Notes: a model not told the origin generated them from the sequence alone. DNA of 64,000 bases from Cognatundibacterium jejuense (GCF_014284255.1 NZ_JACOFV010000009.1:1-64000); one strand, 5' to 3'. Positions 17,671-27,559 are shown, counted from the first letter of the stretch. Program-made: numbers and translations.

Positions 17671-20580
17671 ATGCAAGCGTCTAAAAAGTGGCCGTTTCAC
17701 ATTTATCTTTCTTATAGCTTAACCGGTTTAATTTTTGCCTTTACGCTTGCAATCGGTGTCGTTCAATTTAATAAAATGGGCGAGATTATCCTGCATGAGG
17801 CTAATAGCAATTACGAACATACTGGCAAGCAAGTTGCCAACAGTATTCAAGCAATTTATACGCCCGCTAAAAATCAAACGGAAATTCTGGCGCAATCAAT
17901 GCCGATACCCGGTGATCAACTTGATGACAGACTGGAGCACATTGCTTACCTGGCGAAAGCCGTTGCCAGTATTCCCTCTGCGACCTCAGCGTTTATTGGA
18001 TACGTTGATGGCGAGTTTTTTCTTCTGAGAAAATACCAACAAAACTCAGTCTCTTCTTCACTTTTTCATGTACCAGCCGACACTGCCTGGGTGGTTCAAA
18101 GTACCAGTTTAAAGCACAAAAAATTGGTCGAACACGTCATTAGTTTTAACAAACTACTAGAAGAAACCAGTCGTAAAAAAATTACGCGCCGAAAGTTTGA
18201 TCCGCGCGAGACGCTCTGGTACAAGTCCGCCATCAATGCTCCAGACCATGTGAATGTCACCAAGCCCTATTACTTCTTCACCAATCATCAAATCGGCGTT
18301 ACCTATTCACAAAAAATTGCAGACGCAGACGCAGTAATAGGTATCGACATTGAATTGCCTACCATTTTACAGACGCTGGAAAACAATAAATTAACACCAT
18401 CTAGCAAAATCGCTCTGATCGATGAAAATGCACAGATTCTGGCCCTGCAATATGGCGACAAAATGCCGTTTCGCCCCCAAATAATCACAGACAAAGATGG
18501 CACCCATCACATGTCAAGATTGATGGAACAAGATGTTCCTGTGTTAAATACTGTACTTAAACTGAAATCTGCCAAGGGTGCCCTAAGCGAATCTATCGAT
18601 ATCGACGGAGAAAACTGGGCTACCTACAAACAAAATATCGACATCCCTGGTGGCAGACCATTGACTTTACTAATTGCCAGCCCGCACCAGGAATTACTGG
18701 CGGATATTATTGCCATGAAAAAGCAAAGCATGCTTTTTTTTGGTGTGCTATTCCTAATTGCCATCCTGATCACCTTTTTGCTTTCTAAACGAATCTCCAG
18801 ACCGATGGTGCAACTGGCTCAAGAAGCCCAAAAAATTGCCCATTTTGATTTCCAAAGCCCGATCAACATCAAATCGCACATCAAAGAGATTTCTGATCTG
18901 GCGACATCCATGTCGGGAATGAAGGCTACGATACAATCATTTTTAGACATTGCCAGCAATCTTACCGGTGAGACCAACTTCAATAACTTGCTTGCTACCG
19001 TCTTAAGGGAGTTATCCGAAATCACGATTGCAGATACGGCGATTTTGTATTTATATGATCCCCAAAAATCTTCACTTGAGTCGGTACAAGTTTATATGGA
19101 TCATCATGTCGTCAACGTTGAACAACAAATCATCCCGACGACAGCTTCTCATCCCGTTGCTCTGGTGTGCCATCAGACGTCATCAGTGACACGCCTCGGG
19201 GTGGAAGCATTGCACGAGTACTTTGGTGGCATCGCCGAGTACCAACACGAATGCACTCTGATTGCCATTCCATTGCGCGACAGAAAAAATCAATTAGTCG
19301 GCGCTATTGCACTCTTAATCAATGCTAGCAGCATCGATGTTGGGCGTCAGGCGATGGCAGTCGCCGTTTCCGGCACCGCTGCTATCGCGATAGAAAATCA
19401 GCGCCTGATACAAGAACAAAAGGCATTACTTGAGGCCTTTATTCAATTGCTTGCGGGTGCCATTGACGCCAAGAGCCCTTACACAGGAGGCCATTGCCAG
19501 CGTGTTCCTATGCTCACCAAGAGCCTGGCGCAAGCTGCCTGCAATGAAAATACAGGTGCATTTGCCGATTTTCGTCTAAGCGACGCAGAATGGGAAGAAT
19601 TGCACGTTGCCGCCTGGCTGCACGATTGCGGTAAAGTTACGACACCCGAGTACATCGTCGATAAGGCCACCAAACTGGAAACCTTATATGATCGTATTCA
19701 CGAAGTTCGCATGCGTTTTGAAGTCATCAAGCGCGATGTGCACATCAATTTTTGGAAGGCTGTGGCAGAAGGTGGTAATCCAGACCAGCTGAAGAGACAG
19801 CGCGATCAGACGCTATCCGACATCGATGCCGAATTTGCCTTTATCGCAGAATGCAATGAAGGCGGCGAATTTATGAGCGAAGAAAAAATGGCACGCATCC
19901 ATCAAATTGCAGAAAGACAATGGGAGCGTACTTTATCTGATCGTATCGGCATCTCTTACAACGAAAGAGAAAGAAAAAATCGTATTCCTGAAGCAGCACT
20001 ACCGGTAATGGAAAAAGTGCTGGACGACAAAGCTGAACATATTTTCATTCGAGAAGAACATGACCAGATAGACGTCGATAATCCGTGGGGATTCAATATC
20101 AAGGTACCGGAACATTTGTACAACCGCGGTGAAATTTACAACCTAAAAGTGAAGCGTGGCACGCTGTCCGAAGAGGAGCGCTACAAAATTAACGAGCATA
20201 TTGTGCAGACAATTATGATGTTAAAGCAGTTGCCGTTTCCACGTCATTTGAGCCGGGTGCCAGAAATTGCAGGTGGTCATCATGAAAAAATGGATGGTAC
20301 GGGCTATCCTAAAGGCCTGCACGGTCACGAAATGGACGTCAAAGAAAAGATCATGGCGATTGCCGATATTTTTGAAGCCCTGACTGCATCAGATCGCCCC
20401 TATAAAAAAGGAAAAACCTTATCTGAAGCGCTGAATATCATGAGTTTCATGAAAAAAGATCAGCATATCGATAGCGATATATTTGCCTTGTTCTTGCGTT
20501 CCGGGGTATATCTCGAATATGCCTATATGTTTATGCAGCCGGAGCAAATTGATGAAGTTGATATTCATGCTTATATGTAG
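17671..20580 (+). CDS. Cache-HAMP-GAF-HD-GYP phosphodiesterase-type sensor, paralogue 1
   Basis: 969 residues. A membrane segment near 10-32, a long periplasmic Cache-like sensor, a second membrane segment near 349-370, HAMP (RISRPMVQLAQEAQKIAHFD), GAF (about 425-590; TAILYLYD, IAIPLRDRKNQLVGAIALLI) and a C-terminal HD-GYP domain. Metal ligands visible are HD at 651-652, His843, HH at 870-871 and D in IADIFEAL; GYP is at 878-880. The 192 residues between HD and His843 are far more than the usual roughly 28, so about 165 residues are inserted. It probably hydrolyses c-di-GMP. A close paralogue follows two genes on, separated by a secreted hydrolase. Confidence 0.9.
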   Translation: MQASKKWPFHIYLSYSLTGLIFAFTLAIGVVQFNKMGEIILHEANSNYEHTGKQVANSIQAIYTPAKNQTEILAQSMPIPGDQLDDRLEHIAYLAKAVASIPSATSAFIGYVDGEFFLLRKYQQNSVSSSLFHVPADTAWVVQSTSLKHKKLVEHVISFNKLLEETSRKKITRRKFDPRETLWYKSAINAPDHVNVTKPYYFFTNHQIGVTYSQKIADADAVIGIDIELPTILQTLENNKLTPSSKIALIDENAQILALQYGDKMPFRPQIITDKDGTHHMSRLMEQDVPVLNTVLKLKSAKGALSESIDIDGENWATYKQNIDIPGGRPLTLLIASPHQELLADIIAMKKQSMLFFGVLFLIAILITFLLSKRISRPMVQLAQEAQKIAHFDFQSPINIKSHIKEISDLATSMSGMKATIQSFLDIASNLTGETNFNNLLATVLRELSEITIADTAILYLYDPQKSSLESVQVYMDHHVVNVEQQIIPTTASHPVALVCHQTSSVTRLGVEALHEYFGGIAEYQHECTLIAIPLRDRKNQLVGAIALLINASSIDVGRQAMAVAVSGTAAIAIENQRLIQEQKALLEAFIQLLAGAIDAKSPYTGGHCQRVPMLTKSLAQAACNENTGAFADFRLSDAEWEELHVAAWLHDCGKVTTPEYIVDKATKLETLYDRIHEVRMRFEVIKRDVHINFWKAVAEGGNPDQLKRQRDQTLSDIDAEFAFIAECNEGGEFMSEEKMARIHQIAERQWERTLSDRIGISYNERERKNRIPEAALPVMEKVLDDKAEHIFIREEHDQIDVDNPWGFNIKVPEHLYNRGEIYNLKVKRGTLSEEERYKINEHIVQTIMMLKQLPFPRHLSRVPEIAGGHHEKMDGTGYPKGLHGHEMDVKEKIMAIADIFEALTASDRPYKKGKTLSEALNIMSFMKKDQHIDSDIFALFLRSGVYLEYAYMFMQPEQIDEVDIHAYM

Positions 20581-20651
20581 AGATATATGTGAAAATAAGC
20601 CTGACGACGGCAGACTTTACTCATTCTGAGCCAAGTCTGACAATCACGAGA

Positions 20652-20682
20652 AAAGAAGCCGTTCAAGATGAACGGCTTCTTT
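20652..20682 (+). terminator. Intrinsic terminator after HD-GYP gene 1
   Basis: A perfect 14-bp stem, AAAGAAGCCGTTCA at 20652-20665 and TGAACGGCTTCTTT at 20669-20682, with an AGA loop. It ends the first HD-GYP transcript before the hydrolase gene. Confidence 0.85.
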
Positions 20683-20877
20683 ATCTATATGTTATTCCGC
20701 CTATCAAATTAACGTGACTTCTTTATGACCAAATACCACCTATCGATAAAATACATCACTTAGTAAAAATTATCTGTCAAAACGCGCTAAATGCTTTTCA
20801 AGCAATGCAATTCCACCTAGAGTCACGCATTGGTTTTTTTCTGCCCGCCGCCGAAATTTTTATAAGCACAAACAATA

Positions 20878-22209
20878 ATGACTCCGTTCCTTAAACGCAT
20901 TGTCGTGTCTCTCATTACCTTCGTGCTGTGCAATCAGACCTGCACAGTATTAGCACAAGAAAATCGCATTGACACCATACGTCCTGATGCGCCAGAACTC
21001 GCTCACTATGGTACCTATCAGACAGGTGTAAAGACGCTGCACTTTACCCATGAAAATCAATTGGATATTGTGAAAGCGAAAGCTGGTGAAAAGATTCCCG
21101 TCTACAACCGACCGCTGACTGTTGAAATATGGTATCCAGCCAGTTTAAATGCTGATCAAAAAGCAGGAAGTACACCATTACATGCGATGACACGCGATGG
21201 GATCACTGAAGCAACTCTTTGGGGACAAGCAGTACGCGATGCACGAGCAAACAGTGCGGACGGGCCATATCCTTTGCTGATCGTTTCACATGGCTATCCG
21301 GGCAACCGTTTTTTGTTGAGTCATTTGGTTGAAAATCTGGCGAGCAAAGGCTATGTCGTTGCATCGATTGATCATACGGACAGCACTTATCAGGACCAGT
21401 CTAGTTTTGGTAGTACCTTGATGAATCGCTCTTTAGATCAGTTATTCGTCTTAAACCAAATGGAGAAATTAAATAAGGAAACGACCCATGGTTTGAAAGG
21501 CATGATTAATGTCAATATCACTGGCGTAATCGGTTACTCGATGGGCGCCTATGGGGTCGTCAATACCGTCGGCGGTGGTGTTAGTGAAGCCGCAGTGAAG
21601 TCACCAATCGGTGTACCAGATAGTGCATTGGAGATACGCCAATCAGGAAATGCTAACTATCTCGCCAGCATAGATAAACGCATCAAAGCAGCAGTCGCTT
21701 TTGCCCCTTGGGGCTGGAATATGGGTATATGGGACAAACAAGGATTAGCTGGCATTCATACCCCGATATTTTATATTGCAGGTAGTGCGGACGATGTCTC
21801 TGGCTACCGGCCAGGTGTCAGAAATATTTACGAGAATACGATCAATGCACCACGCTACTTACTGACATTTGAGAACGCAAATCATAATGCAGGCGCACCG
21901 ATTCCGGCGCCCAAAGAAACCTGGAAGTATTCAGAAAAATTACATTTTATTCCAGCAGAGCATTACCTCGATGCGGTCTGGGATAACGTACGGATGAATA
22001 ATATTTCTCAGCACTTTGTGACTGCATTTTTGGATAAATATTTGAAAAATGATGTCCGCAAAGATGCTTATCTTAACGTCATAGAAAACGCTCAAGATGG
22101 CAAATGGTCGGTCGCAACAGATGGCAGCTACAATACAGACCACACTTATTGGAAGGGTTTCCCGGCCCGCACGGCAATCGGCCTTCGACTGGAACACCAA
22201 CACCCCTGA
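20878..22209 (+). CDS. Secreted alpha/beta hydrolase (dienelactone / PAF-acetylhydrolase-like)
   Basis: 443 residues with a signal peptide (MTPFLKRIVVSLITFVLCNQ, cut near VLAQ). The alpha/beta-hydrolase core includes VSHGYPGNRF (oxyanion region), the nucleophile elbow GYSMG at 219-223 with Ser221, an acidic residue in AGSADDVSGYRP and a late His in FENANHNAGAP. This layout fits the dienelactone-hydrolase or platelet-activating-factor acetylhydrolase group. Substrate unknown; probably periplasmic. It sits between the two HD-GYP paralogues, after a terminator, so it has its own promoter. The ATG at 20878 lacks a good ribosome binding site. Confidence 0.85.
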   Translation: MTPFLKRIVVSLITFVLCNQTCTVLAQENRIDTIRPDAPELAHYGTYQTGVKTLHFTHENQLDIVKAKAGEKIPVYNRPLTVEIWYPASLNADQKAGSTPLHAMTRDGITEATLWGQAVRDARANSADGPYPLLIVSHGYPGNRFLLSHLVENLASKGYVVASIDHTDSTYQDQSSFGSTLMNRSLDQLFVLNQMEKLNKETTHGLKGMINVNITGVIGYSMGAYGVVNTVGGGVSEAAVKSPIGVPDSALEIRQSGNANYLASIDKRIKAAVAFAPWGWNMGIWDKQGLAGIHTPIFYIAGSADDVSGYRPGVRNIYENTINAPRYLLTFENANHNAGAPIPAPKETWKYSEKLHFIPAEHYLDAVWDNVRMNNISQHFVTAFLDKYLKNDVRKDAYLNVIENAQDGKWSVATDGSYNTDHTYWKGFPARTAIGLRLEHQHP

Positions 22210-22517
22210 CATGTTGCACGTAACTAAGTAGCTGAATACACAAGGCTGCGGCGAGAAAACAGCAGCTGGTGACGTCTCACCTTACCAAATAAAGGTTTAG
22301 GCAGCCAGCAACACAAACAACAATCACTCAAGCACATCGATCAGGCCCACGCAACGCTTCCTCATTTCCGTTCTCAATATCTTGCCGCTCAGCAAAAACC
22401 ACTTATGTGCTGGTATCGCCTGGAGAAAATATTCGCTTTTTTTTGCTGGTGCTTTTGCCCTTTTAATGAAATATACTTCCTGATCAGCCTGAACATGGCA
22501 AAAAAAAGGGCATCATA
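22210..22517. other. Intergenic region before HD-GYP gene 2
   Basis: 308 bp with no gene and no clear terminator for the hydrolase. Its last 50 bp contain the promoter-like element at 22471-22487. Confidence 0.5.
22471..22487 (+). promoter_or_regulatory. Promoter-like element shared by the two HD-GYP genes, copy 2
   Basis: ATATACTTCCTGATCAG differs from the copy at 17626-17642 at one position, although the sequence further upstream has diverged. This selective conservation suggests a functional -10 and start region. Confidence 0.55.
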
Positions 22518-25424
22518 ATGCACACTTCTAAGAAGCTACCATTTCAGATTTATTTTTCATTCTGCTTAATTGGCTTACTTGTTGCGTTGGTAATTGGTAT
22601 CGCGCAATTCAATAAAATGGGTCAAATCATTTTGCAGGAAGCCAATCGCAATTATGAGCGCACCGGTAGACAAGTCGTCAAAAATATTCAGGCCATTTAC
22701 ACCCCAGCCAAAAATCAAATTGGGATTCTGGCAGAAACCATGCCTATCCCTGGCGACACCTTAAATGAACGCTTAGAACATATCGAGTATCTGGCGAAAT
22801 CGATCGCCACCGTTTCTTCAGCAATTTCAATATTTATAGGTTACGCCGATGGTGAGTTTTTCTTGCTTAGAAAATACGATAAAAATTTAGCTAATGCTTC
22901 GTTGTTCAACGTTCCGGATGACACTGCATGGGTCGTTCAAAGTACAAGTCTGAAGCATAAAAAGCTGGTCGAGCATGTAATCAGCTTTAATAAACAGCTA
23001 GAAGAAACCAGCCGCAAAAAAATCCCGCGAAAAAATTTCGACCCACGTGAGACGATCTGGTACACAACGGCGATGGCCACACCTGACAAGGTCAACGTTA
23101 CCAGGCCCTATTATTTTTACACGAATCATCAAATTGGCGTCACTTATTCCCAAAAAATTGATAGTGCAGATGCAGTCGTGGGCATTGATTTTGAATTATC
23201 CACGATATTACAAACGATAGAAAACAGCGGCCTCACTCCGTCCAGCAGAATTGCTCTACTTGGCGAAAGCGCCCAGATTCTGGCAATGGTACATGGTAAC
23301 CAAGTCCCATTTCGGCCGGAAATCATTACCGAAAAAGATGGTACCCACCGCTTGCCAAATTTAATGGAACAGGAGGATGCACCTATTCTCAATAAAGTGT
23401 TCAAACTATATTTATCAAAAGTGATATCGAGTCAATCAATCGACATCGATGGAGAAACCTGGGCAACGTTTAAGCAACGCATTGAGACACCTGGTGGAAG
23501 ACCATTGACACTGCTGATTGCCAGTCCGCATAGAGAGTTACTGGCTGAAATTATTGAGATGAAAAAACAAAGTATGCTGGTATTTGGCATTTTGTTTGCT
23601 CTTACATGCATAATTTTCGTGTCTTTTTCAAAACGGGTTACAGCACCGATCGTAAAACTCGCAGAAGAGGCTAACAAGATTGCACATTTTGACTTTAAGA
23701 GTACAGTCAAGGTTCGCTCCGGAGTAAAAGAAATTTCTGAGCTTGCCAGCTCGATGCAAGGCATGAAGGCAACCATACAATCATTTTTGGGTATTGCCCG
23801 CGACCTTGCTGGTGAAACTAATTTCAACAAATTATTGGCGTCGGTTTTGCGTGAGCTTTCGGAAATTTCTATCGCCGATACTGCAGTTTTATATTTATAC
23901 GAACCTAAAAAGGCAACACTGGAATCGGTGCAGGTATATATGGATCATGAGGTTGCAAATACCGCGCAACAAGTCATTCCTATCATCCAGCAACATCCGG
24001 TAGCACAAGTTTGTCATGGTGAATCATCTGTGATGCGCCTCAGCGTTGATGAACTGAAAGAATACTTTGGCGTTATTGCAGAATACCAACACGATTGCAC
24101 CTTAATCGCCATTCCTTTACGTGACAGAAACAATCAATTAGTTGGCGCCATTGCCTTGTTGATTAATGCAAGCAGTATCGATATTGGCAGACACTCTATG
24201 GCAGTTGCAGTATCAGGCACCGCGGCGATAGCGATCGAAAATCAACGTTTGATACAAGAACAGAAAGCTCTTTTAGAAGCGTTTATTCAATTGTTAGCCG
24301 GCGCAATTGACGCCAAGAGCCCCTATACAGGGGGCCACTGCCAACGTGTCCCCATATTAACCAAGAGCCTGGCACGTGCAGCTTGCAATGAAACCTCTGG
24401 CACCTTTGCTGATTTCCGTTTGAGCGACAACGAATGGGAAGAATTACATATCGCTGCCTGGCTGCATGATTGCGGCAAAGTGACCACCCCCGAATACATC
24501 GTCGATAAAGCCACCAAATTAGAGACGCTATATGACCGCATTCATGAAGTGCGCATGCGTTTTGAAGTAATTAAGCGAGATGTAGAAATTGATTACTGGA
24601 AGGCGATCGCGGCAGGTGGCGACCCGGAAAAACTCCGACAACAGCGCGATCAGGCAATCACTGCAATCGACGACGATTTTGCTTTCGTCGCTGAGTGCAA
24701 CGTGGGCGGTGAGTTCATGAGTGAAGAGAAAATTCAACGTCTTGACCAGATTGCAGAAAGAAGCTGGCAACGTAGCTTATCTGACCGCATCGGCATTTCT
24801 TCTCTGGAGCAAGAAAGAAAAAATCGGGCACCAGAACCCCTGTTACCAATCACAGAAAAACTCTTAGAAGATAAACCAGAACATATTTTTATCCGCGAAG
24901 AACAGGACAAAATTGCCCCTGACAATCCATGGGGTTTTAATATCAATGTACCAGAACACCTATATAACCGCGGTGAACTTTATAACCTCAGAGTAAAGCG
25001 TGGCACTCTATCGGAAGAAGAACGCTACAAAATTAATGAGCACATGGTACAGACGATCAAGATGTTGACACAATTACCGTTTCCCCGCCATTTAAGTCGC
25101 GTGCCAGAAATCGCCGGAGGCCATCATGAAAAACTCGATGGCACGGGCTACCCCAAAGGTCTGCATGACAAAGATATGCAAGCACCGGAAAAAATGATGG
25201 CAATTGCCGACATTTTTGAAGCCTTGACGGCATCCGATCGTCCCTACAAAAAAGGAAAAACCTTATCTGAAACCCTTAAGATTATGAACTTCATGAAACA
25301 AGATCAGCATATTGATGCCGATCTGTTTGCGGTATTCTTGCGTTCTGGCGTTTATCTTGAATACGCACATCAGTATTTGTCTCCTGAGCAAATTGATGAG
25401 GTTAATATTCATGCATATCTATAA
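22518..25424 (+). CDS. Cache-HAMP-GAF-HD-GYP phosphodiesterase-type sensor, paralogue 2
   Basis: 968 residues, colinear with the gene at 17671 and largely identical to it by eye, above all in the GAF and HD-GYP parts. HD is at 650-651, and GGHHEKLDGTGYPKGL and MAIADIFEALTASDRPYKKG carry the remaining ligands and GYP motif. The same long insertion separates HD from the rest of the core. Differences concentrate in the periplasmic sensor and membrane segments, as expected if the copies respond to different signals. AAGGG lies before the ATG. The pair is a local duplication, but the hydrolase gene between the copies is present once. Confidence 0.9.
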   Translation: MHTSKKLPFQIYFSFCLIGLLVALVIGIAQFNKMGQIILQEANRNYERTGRQVVKNIQAIYTPAKNQIGILAETMPIPGDTLNERLEHIEYLAKSIATVSSAISIFIGYADGEFFLLRKYDKNLANASLFNVPDDTAWVVQSTSLKHKKLVEHVISFNKQLEETSRKKIPRKNFDPRETIWYTTAMATPDKVNVTRPYYFYTNHQIGVTYSQKIDSADAVVGIDFELSTILQTIENSGLTPSSRIALLGESAQILAMVHGNQVPFRPEIITEKDGTHRLPNLMEQEDAPILNKVFKLYLSKVISSQSIDIDGETWATFKQRIETPGGRPLTLLIASPHRELLAEIIEMKKQSMLVFGILFALTCIIFVSFSKRVTAPIVKLAEEANKIAHFDFKSTVKVRSGVKEISELASSMQGMKATIQSFLGIARDLAGETNFNKLLASVLRELSEISIADTAVLYLYEPKKATLESVQVYMDHEVANTAQQVIPIIQQHPVAQVCHGESSVMRLSVDELKEYFGVIAEYQHDCTLIAIPLRDRNNQLVGAIALLINASSIDIGRHSMAVAVSGTAAIAIENQRLIQEQKALLEAFIQLLAGAIDAKSPYTGGHCQRVPILTKSLARAACNETSGTFADFRLSDNEWEELHIAAWLHDCGKVTTPEYIVDKATKLETLYDRIHEVRMRFEVIKRDVEIDYWKAIAAGGDPEKLRQQRDQAITAIDDDFAFVAECNVGGEFMSEEKIQRLDQIAERSWQRSLSDRIGISSLEQERKNRAPEPLLPITEKLLEDKPEHIFIREEQDKIAPDNPWGFNINVPEHLYNRGELYNLRVKRGTLSEEERYKINEHMVQTIKMLTQLPFPRHLSRVPEIAGGHHEKLDGTGYPKGLHDKDMQAPEKMMAIADIFEALTASDRPYKKGKTLSETLKIMNFMKQDQHIDADLFAVFLRSGVYLEYAHQYLSPEQIDEVNIHAYL

Positions 25425-25491
25425 ATTGTAGCGTTTGGAATAGTTCTCCACATGCGACAATAACGGTTTTCTATCCGCAAGATAAAAACAC

Positions 25492-26292
25492 ATGTCGAAT
25501 ACTTTGTCAGACAAGAGTCCTTTCGTATTTTTATGCTTTTTCGTGGGCGTAATATTGGTGGTTGACACCAGTATTTTGATGACACGACATAACTTTGGAT
25601 TTGGTGTAACGTTTCCCTTTTGTGTCGGCATCGCTTTATTGGGCATGGCCTGGCAATGGCAGAAATTACATGATTGGTTAAATCAAAAGAAACGCAGACA
25701 GCTACTATGGAAGCTGCTTTGGACGGGAACAGCAATCTGGCTATCTACCGTGGCGGCTTTTTTTTATTTCATTCAGGCTGGGCACGATATCGACATTCAA
25801 ACAATTCGTCAGCCCGTACGAACGATTTTAGTGTTGGGCGGAGGCACCAGAAACTGCCTTCCAAGACCCACTCTGGCTGAACGTTTGGATTTGGCTTTTG
25901 AATGGGCACAACGCTTGCCTGACACCAAACTCGTTGTCAGCGGCGGCCAGGATCCGGGTGAACAATGCACCGAAGCACAAGTCATGGCTAACTATCTGCA
26001 TCAGCGCGGATTACCAGAGAATCGCCTGTTGCAAGAAGGCATGAGTACGAACACATTTGAAAACCTGACCTTCAGCAAAAAAATCATGTCTGAACACGGC
26101 ATCAATACTACCGATGGATTACTCATCATCACCAGCGATTTTCATAGCGTACGGTCGCGTCAGATCGCACTCAAGGCAGGATTCAACAATCTTGCCAGTG
26201 CGGGTGCTGAGACACCACTCAGCGTGCGCTACAATAGCTGGCTTCGCGAATATTTTTCATTTGTTCGTGGCTGGATAGTCGGAGATTATTAA
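25492..26292 (+). CDS. YdcF/ElyC-family (DUF218) membrane protein
   Basis: 266 residues: three hydrophobic segments in the first 100 residues, then a DUF218 domain (TILVLGGGTRNC, KLVVSGGQDPGEQCTEAQVM, EGMSTNTFENLTFSKKIM, LLIITSDFHSVRSRQIALKAGF). The E-x-x-S/T-x-N-T-x-E-N and T-x-x-x-H-x-x-R motifs are characteristic. Members affect cell-envelope precursor or polysaccharide handling, but the reaction is not established. The last 36 bp overlap, tail to tail, the end of a DUF1127 gene on the other strand. Confidence 0.82.
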   Translation: MSNTLSDKSPFVFLCFFVGVILVVDTSILMTRHNFGFGVTFPFCVGIALLGMAWQWQKLHDWLNQKKRRQLLWKLLWTGTAIWLSTVAAFFYFIQAGHDIDIQTIRQPVRTILVLGGGTRNCLPRPTLAERLDLAFEWAQRLPDTKLVVSGGQDPGEQCTEAQVMANYLHQRGLPENRLLQEGMSTNTFENLTFSKKIMSEHGINTTDGLLIITSDFHSVRSRQIALKAGFNNLASAGAETPLSVRYNSWLREYFSFVRGWIVGDY

Positions 26293-26523
26293 CGGTGCGC
26301 TATGTCGCAGCAACCCGGTTTCTGCTTGATTTCTGCGCTGATACTGACGTTCCCGAAAACCTGGAATTTCACTGCGCCCTATTCCCAGATCTCTGAGTTC
26401 CAACTCACTCATCTCAGACAACTCAGACAACTCTCCTTGAGATGGCGAATACACTTTGTCCCATATCATTTGCCAGCGATAAGCAAAGCGATTTATAACA
26501 GCTTGTAAAAGGGAAGCTTGCAT
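26257..26523 (-). CDS. DUF1127 small protein
   Basis: 88 residues. The segment LSEMSELELRDLGIGRSEI at about 35-53 is the DUF1127 signature (L-x-x-L-S-D-x-x-L-x-D-I-G-x-x-R-x-D-I). AAGGAG lies about 7 bp before the ATG at 26523, an excellent ribosome binding site, so this is a real gene despite overlapping the end of the ydcF-like gene by 36 bp. Family members include small proteins linked to stress, phosphate or polyamine responses and RNA binding in other proteobacteria. It is divergent from a LysR gene 111 bp away, which may regulate it. Confidence 0.8.
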   Translation of the reverse strand: MQASLLQAVINRFAYRWQMIWDKVYSPSQGELSELSEMSELELRDLGIGRSEIPGFRERQYQRRNQAETGLLRHSAPLIISDYPATNK

Positions 26524-26634
26524 GATGAACTCCTTAAGCAGATAACAACGATTAATGTTGAAGAAGCCTCATCATGCGTCTTGCAGTACAATCAGTAAAA
26601 TGACATTTTATGATCACATCAATCAGGAAAACTG

Positions 26635-27525
26635 ATGAGAGAACTCAGCCTCGATCAACTCAAGACACTGATTTGCATCATTGATCTCGGGACATTTTCT
26701 GCGGCCGCGCAAGCTTTGCACTTGTCTCAACCAACAATTAGCCTGCACATCAATGAACTGGAAAGTCGTTTTCAGACACCGTTACTGGTACGCGGCGGCA
26801 AGCGAGTACTTGCAACACCTGCCGGGGCTTGTCTGGCCGACAGCGGCAGGCGTTTATTGCGTGATGCCGATGAGGCGGTGGCAGCAGTCGAGCGTCAGGT
26901 TGCGGGTATTACTGGCAGGGTCAGGCTCGGTGCATCAAGCGGCATCCTGGTTCATCAACTACCGCAAGTAATGGAAACGTTGGAAAAGACCTATCAAAAA
27001 ATCGATATTGAGGTCAACATTTTGGGCTCTTCCGACACCATGAACGGCTTACAGCAAGGCAGCCTGGATATTGGTATCGTCGCCATGCCGCAAACACCAG
27101 CGAAAGACATCGTCATTACACACTGGCGTACCGATCCCATGATGGCGTATTTACCACTGCGTTGGAAAGCACCGAAAGTCGTGACGCCAGAATGGTTAGC
27201 TCAGCAGCCGCTGATATTTAATGAACCAAGCACCCATATGTATCAACTGACGATGGCCTGGTTTGCGCAAGCAGGATTTTCTCCGCGTGCAAAGATCGAA
27301 CTCAACTATACCGAAGCGATGAAAAGTCTGGTGGCTGCTGCTTATGGCGCCGCAATACTACCGTTCGAACATCCTGAACTTTCTGAAGTCCGACCGCAAA
27401 TCCAATTGCGCCCTTTACGTCCTGCTTTACCGCGCCACATTGGAATTGCTCATAGACCAATTGCTACGCTAGACGGCGCGAGTAAAAATTTCCTGAATAT
27501 CTTAGAAATGTTTAAGCAAAAATAG
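26635..27525 (+). CDS. LysR-family transcriptional regulator
   Basis: 296 residues. The winged helix-turn-helix occupies about residues 1-60 (LDQLKTLICIIDLGTFSAAA, then LSQPTISLHINELESRF), followed by a periplasmic-binding-protein-like effector domain (VRLGASSGILVHQLP, LDIGIVAMP). The ATG follows GGAAAACTG. It is divergent from the DUF1127 gene and 34 bp upstream of a secreted protein gene in its own direction. Its target may be either. Effector unknown. Confidence 0.92.
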   Translation: MRELSLDQLKTLICIIDLGTFSAAAQALHLSQPTISLHINELESRFQTPLLVRGGKRVLATPAGACLADSGRRLLRDADEAVAAVERQVAGITGRVRLGASSGILVHQLPQVMETLEKTYQKIDIEVNILGSSDTMNGLQQGSLDIGIVAMPQTPAKDIVITHWRTDPMMAYLPLRWKAPKVVTPEWLAQQPLIFNEPSTHMYQLTMAWFAQAGFSPRAKIELNYTEAMKSLVAAAYGAAILPFEHPELSEVRPQIQLRPLRPALPRHIGIAHRPIATLDGASKNFLNILEMFKQK

Positions 27526-27559
27526 GCATCCTTAAATATTGTCGATAGAAAGTGCCAGC

